A stretch of DNA of 64,000 nt from Brevibacterium jeotgali (lineage in GTDB: Bacteria > Actinomycetota > Actinomycetes > Actinomycetales > Brevibacteriaceae), in the NCBI RefSeq assembly GCF_900169175.1, contig NZ_FXZM01000014.1, positions 19,989 to 83,988 on the forward strand. The letters are read 5' to 3'. This document shows positions 63,304 to 64,000 of this stretch, in pieces. Each line of letters opens with the position of its first letter. The first letter of the stretch is position 1. A program made the position numbers and the translations under genes. Below the pieces are notes generated by a model, which saw only the letters and a list, made by a program, of their open reading frames with translations, had not been told where the DNA came from and searched no databases.

Positions 63304-64000
63304 TCAGGCGCGACGCCTGCGGACCGTGTACAGGTACACGCCCGTGCCCAGTGCGATCAGGGCGAGTCCCGCACCCACCGCGCTCCACGGGGACATACCG
63401 GTACGCGGCAGCGGGTCACCGCCGTCAGGCGCACCTTCGTCGCCCGGCTTGTCCTGTCCACCGTCGTCGCCCGGCTCAGCCGGCGGCACCTCGTCGGCAT
63501 CGATCGTGTTCGTCAGCGTCACCTCGACGGTGGTGCTTTCACCGATCGTCACCGTGTCCGCGCTGAACGCGTGCCCGGTCCACTCGCCACCTTCGACCGA
63601 GGCCGGAGCAGCCTCCGTCAGCGTCAGCTCTGCACCGTAGGGCAGAGCACTGCTGGTGGCGGCCGTGCCGTCCGCCTTCACTGTGAGCTCGCCACTGCCG
63701 GCCTCGAAGCCGTTGCCGGCCGGGTAGGAGTACTCGACCGTGAACTCAGTGGTCGAGTTCACCAGGTCCGCTCCGGAACCGTCCAGAGCCTTGACCACGG
63801 AGAAGTGACCCGCGCCCAGCTCATTCGTGTTGGTCAGCAGAACGTCGACCGTCGTTCCGTCACCGATCGTCAGCGTGTCCGTGCTGAACGCGAGGTCCAC
63901 CCACGTACCGCCCTCGATCTCGACGGGCTCGACCTCGGCCAGAGTCACCTCGGCGCCGTACGGCAGCGGGTCACTCTTCACGGTCTCACCATCAGCCCGC
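63304..64000 (-). CDS. LPXTG surface protein with DUF5979-type repeats (5' part outside window)
   Basis: The last ~232 residues of a secreted protein; the frame stays open to the window edge. At least one full and one partial copy of a ~90-residue Thr/Val/Gly-rich beta domain are seen, each with LPYGAELTLTE or LPYGAEVTLAE and ending TVEVTLTNT or TVDVLLTNT, matching DUF5979-like repeats of actinobacterial adhesins. The end has a Pro/Gly/Asp stalk, LPRTG, a hydrophobic helix and RRRRA for sortase anchoring. It is acidic. Two hairpins follow. Ligand unknown; adhesion is the usual role. Confidence 0.85.
   Translation of the reverse strand, partial: RADGETVKSDPLPYGAEVTLAEVEPVEIEGGTWVDLAFSTDTLTIGDGTTVDVLLTNTNELGAGHFSVVKALDGSGADLVNSTTEFTVEYSYPAGNGFEAGSGELTVKADGTAATSSALPYGAELTLTEAAPASVEGGEWTGHAFSADTVTIGESTTVEVTLTNTIDADEVPPAEPGDDGGQDKPGDEGAPDGGDPLPRTGMSPWSAVGAGLALIALGTGVYLYTVRRRRA

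Overview
The window is GC-rich, gene-dense chromosomal DNA of an actinobacterium. Supporting markers are mycothiol synthesis (MshB), DUF3107 and DUF3117 proteins, a monomeric NADP isocitrate dehydrogenase, a 7Fe ferredoxin beside dapC, meso-DAP genes (dapC, dapD, dapE), LPXTG surface proteins, and many start codons sitting 6-7 nt behind a TANNNT -10 box (leaderless mRNAs). Gene content fits Micrococcales, plausibly a Brevibacterium-like organism; that placement is inference. I see no prophage, insertion sequence, CRISPR array, rRNA or tRNA.

Layout. 1-2.9 kb: end of a TetR regulator, DUF3107 and an RhlE-type RNA helicase. 2.9-9.7 kb: PHP phosphoesterase diverging from aminopeptidase P, then a P1-family hydrolase, a soluble MgtE-N/CBS protein, a DUF1003 membrane protein and the Mrp Fe-S ATPase, several translationally coupled. 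9.8-11.8 kb: tatB, an alkyltransferase-like protein, an O-methyltransferase and the tiny DUF3117 gene. 11.9-17.5 kb: mannosyltransferase, DivIVA-like protein, FolP2-like protein, LOG protein, dapE, diverging from dapD. 17.6-28.5 kb: DUF418 protein, citrate synthase, dapC, fdxA, acetyltransferase, VanW protein, a MshB fusion and typA. As I recall it, typA-mshB-fdxA-dapC-dapD-dapE-LOG-folP2-DivIVA-DUF3117-methyltransferase-tatB-mrp is collinear with a Mycobacterium tuberculosis block.

28.7-35.3 kb is an oligopeptide ABC operon. 35.5-42.9 kb carries a PH-domain membrane protein, MBL hydrolase, a two-gene SMR efflux pump, Old Yellow Enzyme, a DASS anion transporter, an alpha/beta hydrolase and thymidine kinase. 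43.4-50.3 kb: isocitrate dehydrogenase, ZIP metal transporter, LapA protein, a DUF559 protein and a flavoprotein. 50.3-58 kb: an unusual AAA ATPase diverging from a glutaminase-STAS-cNMP fusion, then an OpuC/ProU-type osmolyte uptake operon. 58-64 kb: an asparagine synthetase lacking its Cys2 nucleophile, a lipid kinase, an LPXTG 5'-nucleotidase, a stand-alone Smr protein and the 3' end of a second LPXTG protein.

The most interesting non-coding content: (i) three copies of a ~57-bp palindromic element with a fixed loop and compensatory arm changes (43159, 47414, 48960), two of which bracket the DUF559 gene; (ii) a recurring TANNNT-6/7 nt-ATG architecture at about 13 genes, in several mirrored divergent pairs; (iii) a perfect 56-bp palindrome between the DUF418 gene and gltA; (iv) many unrelated short tandem arrays just behind stop codons.
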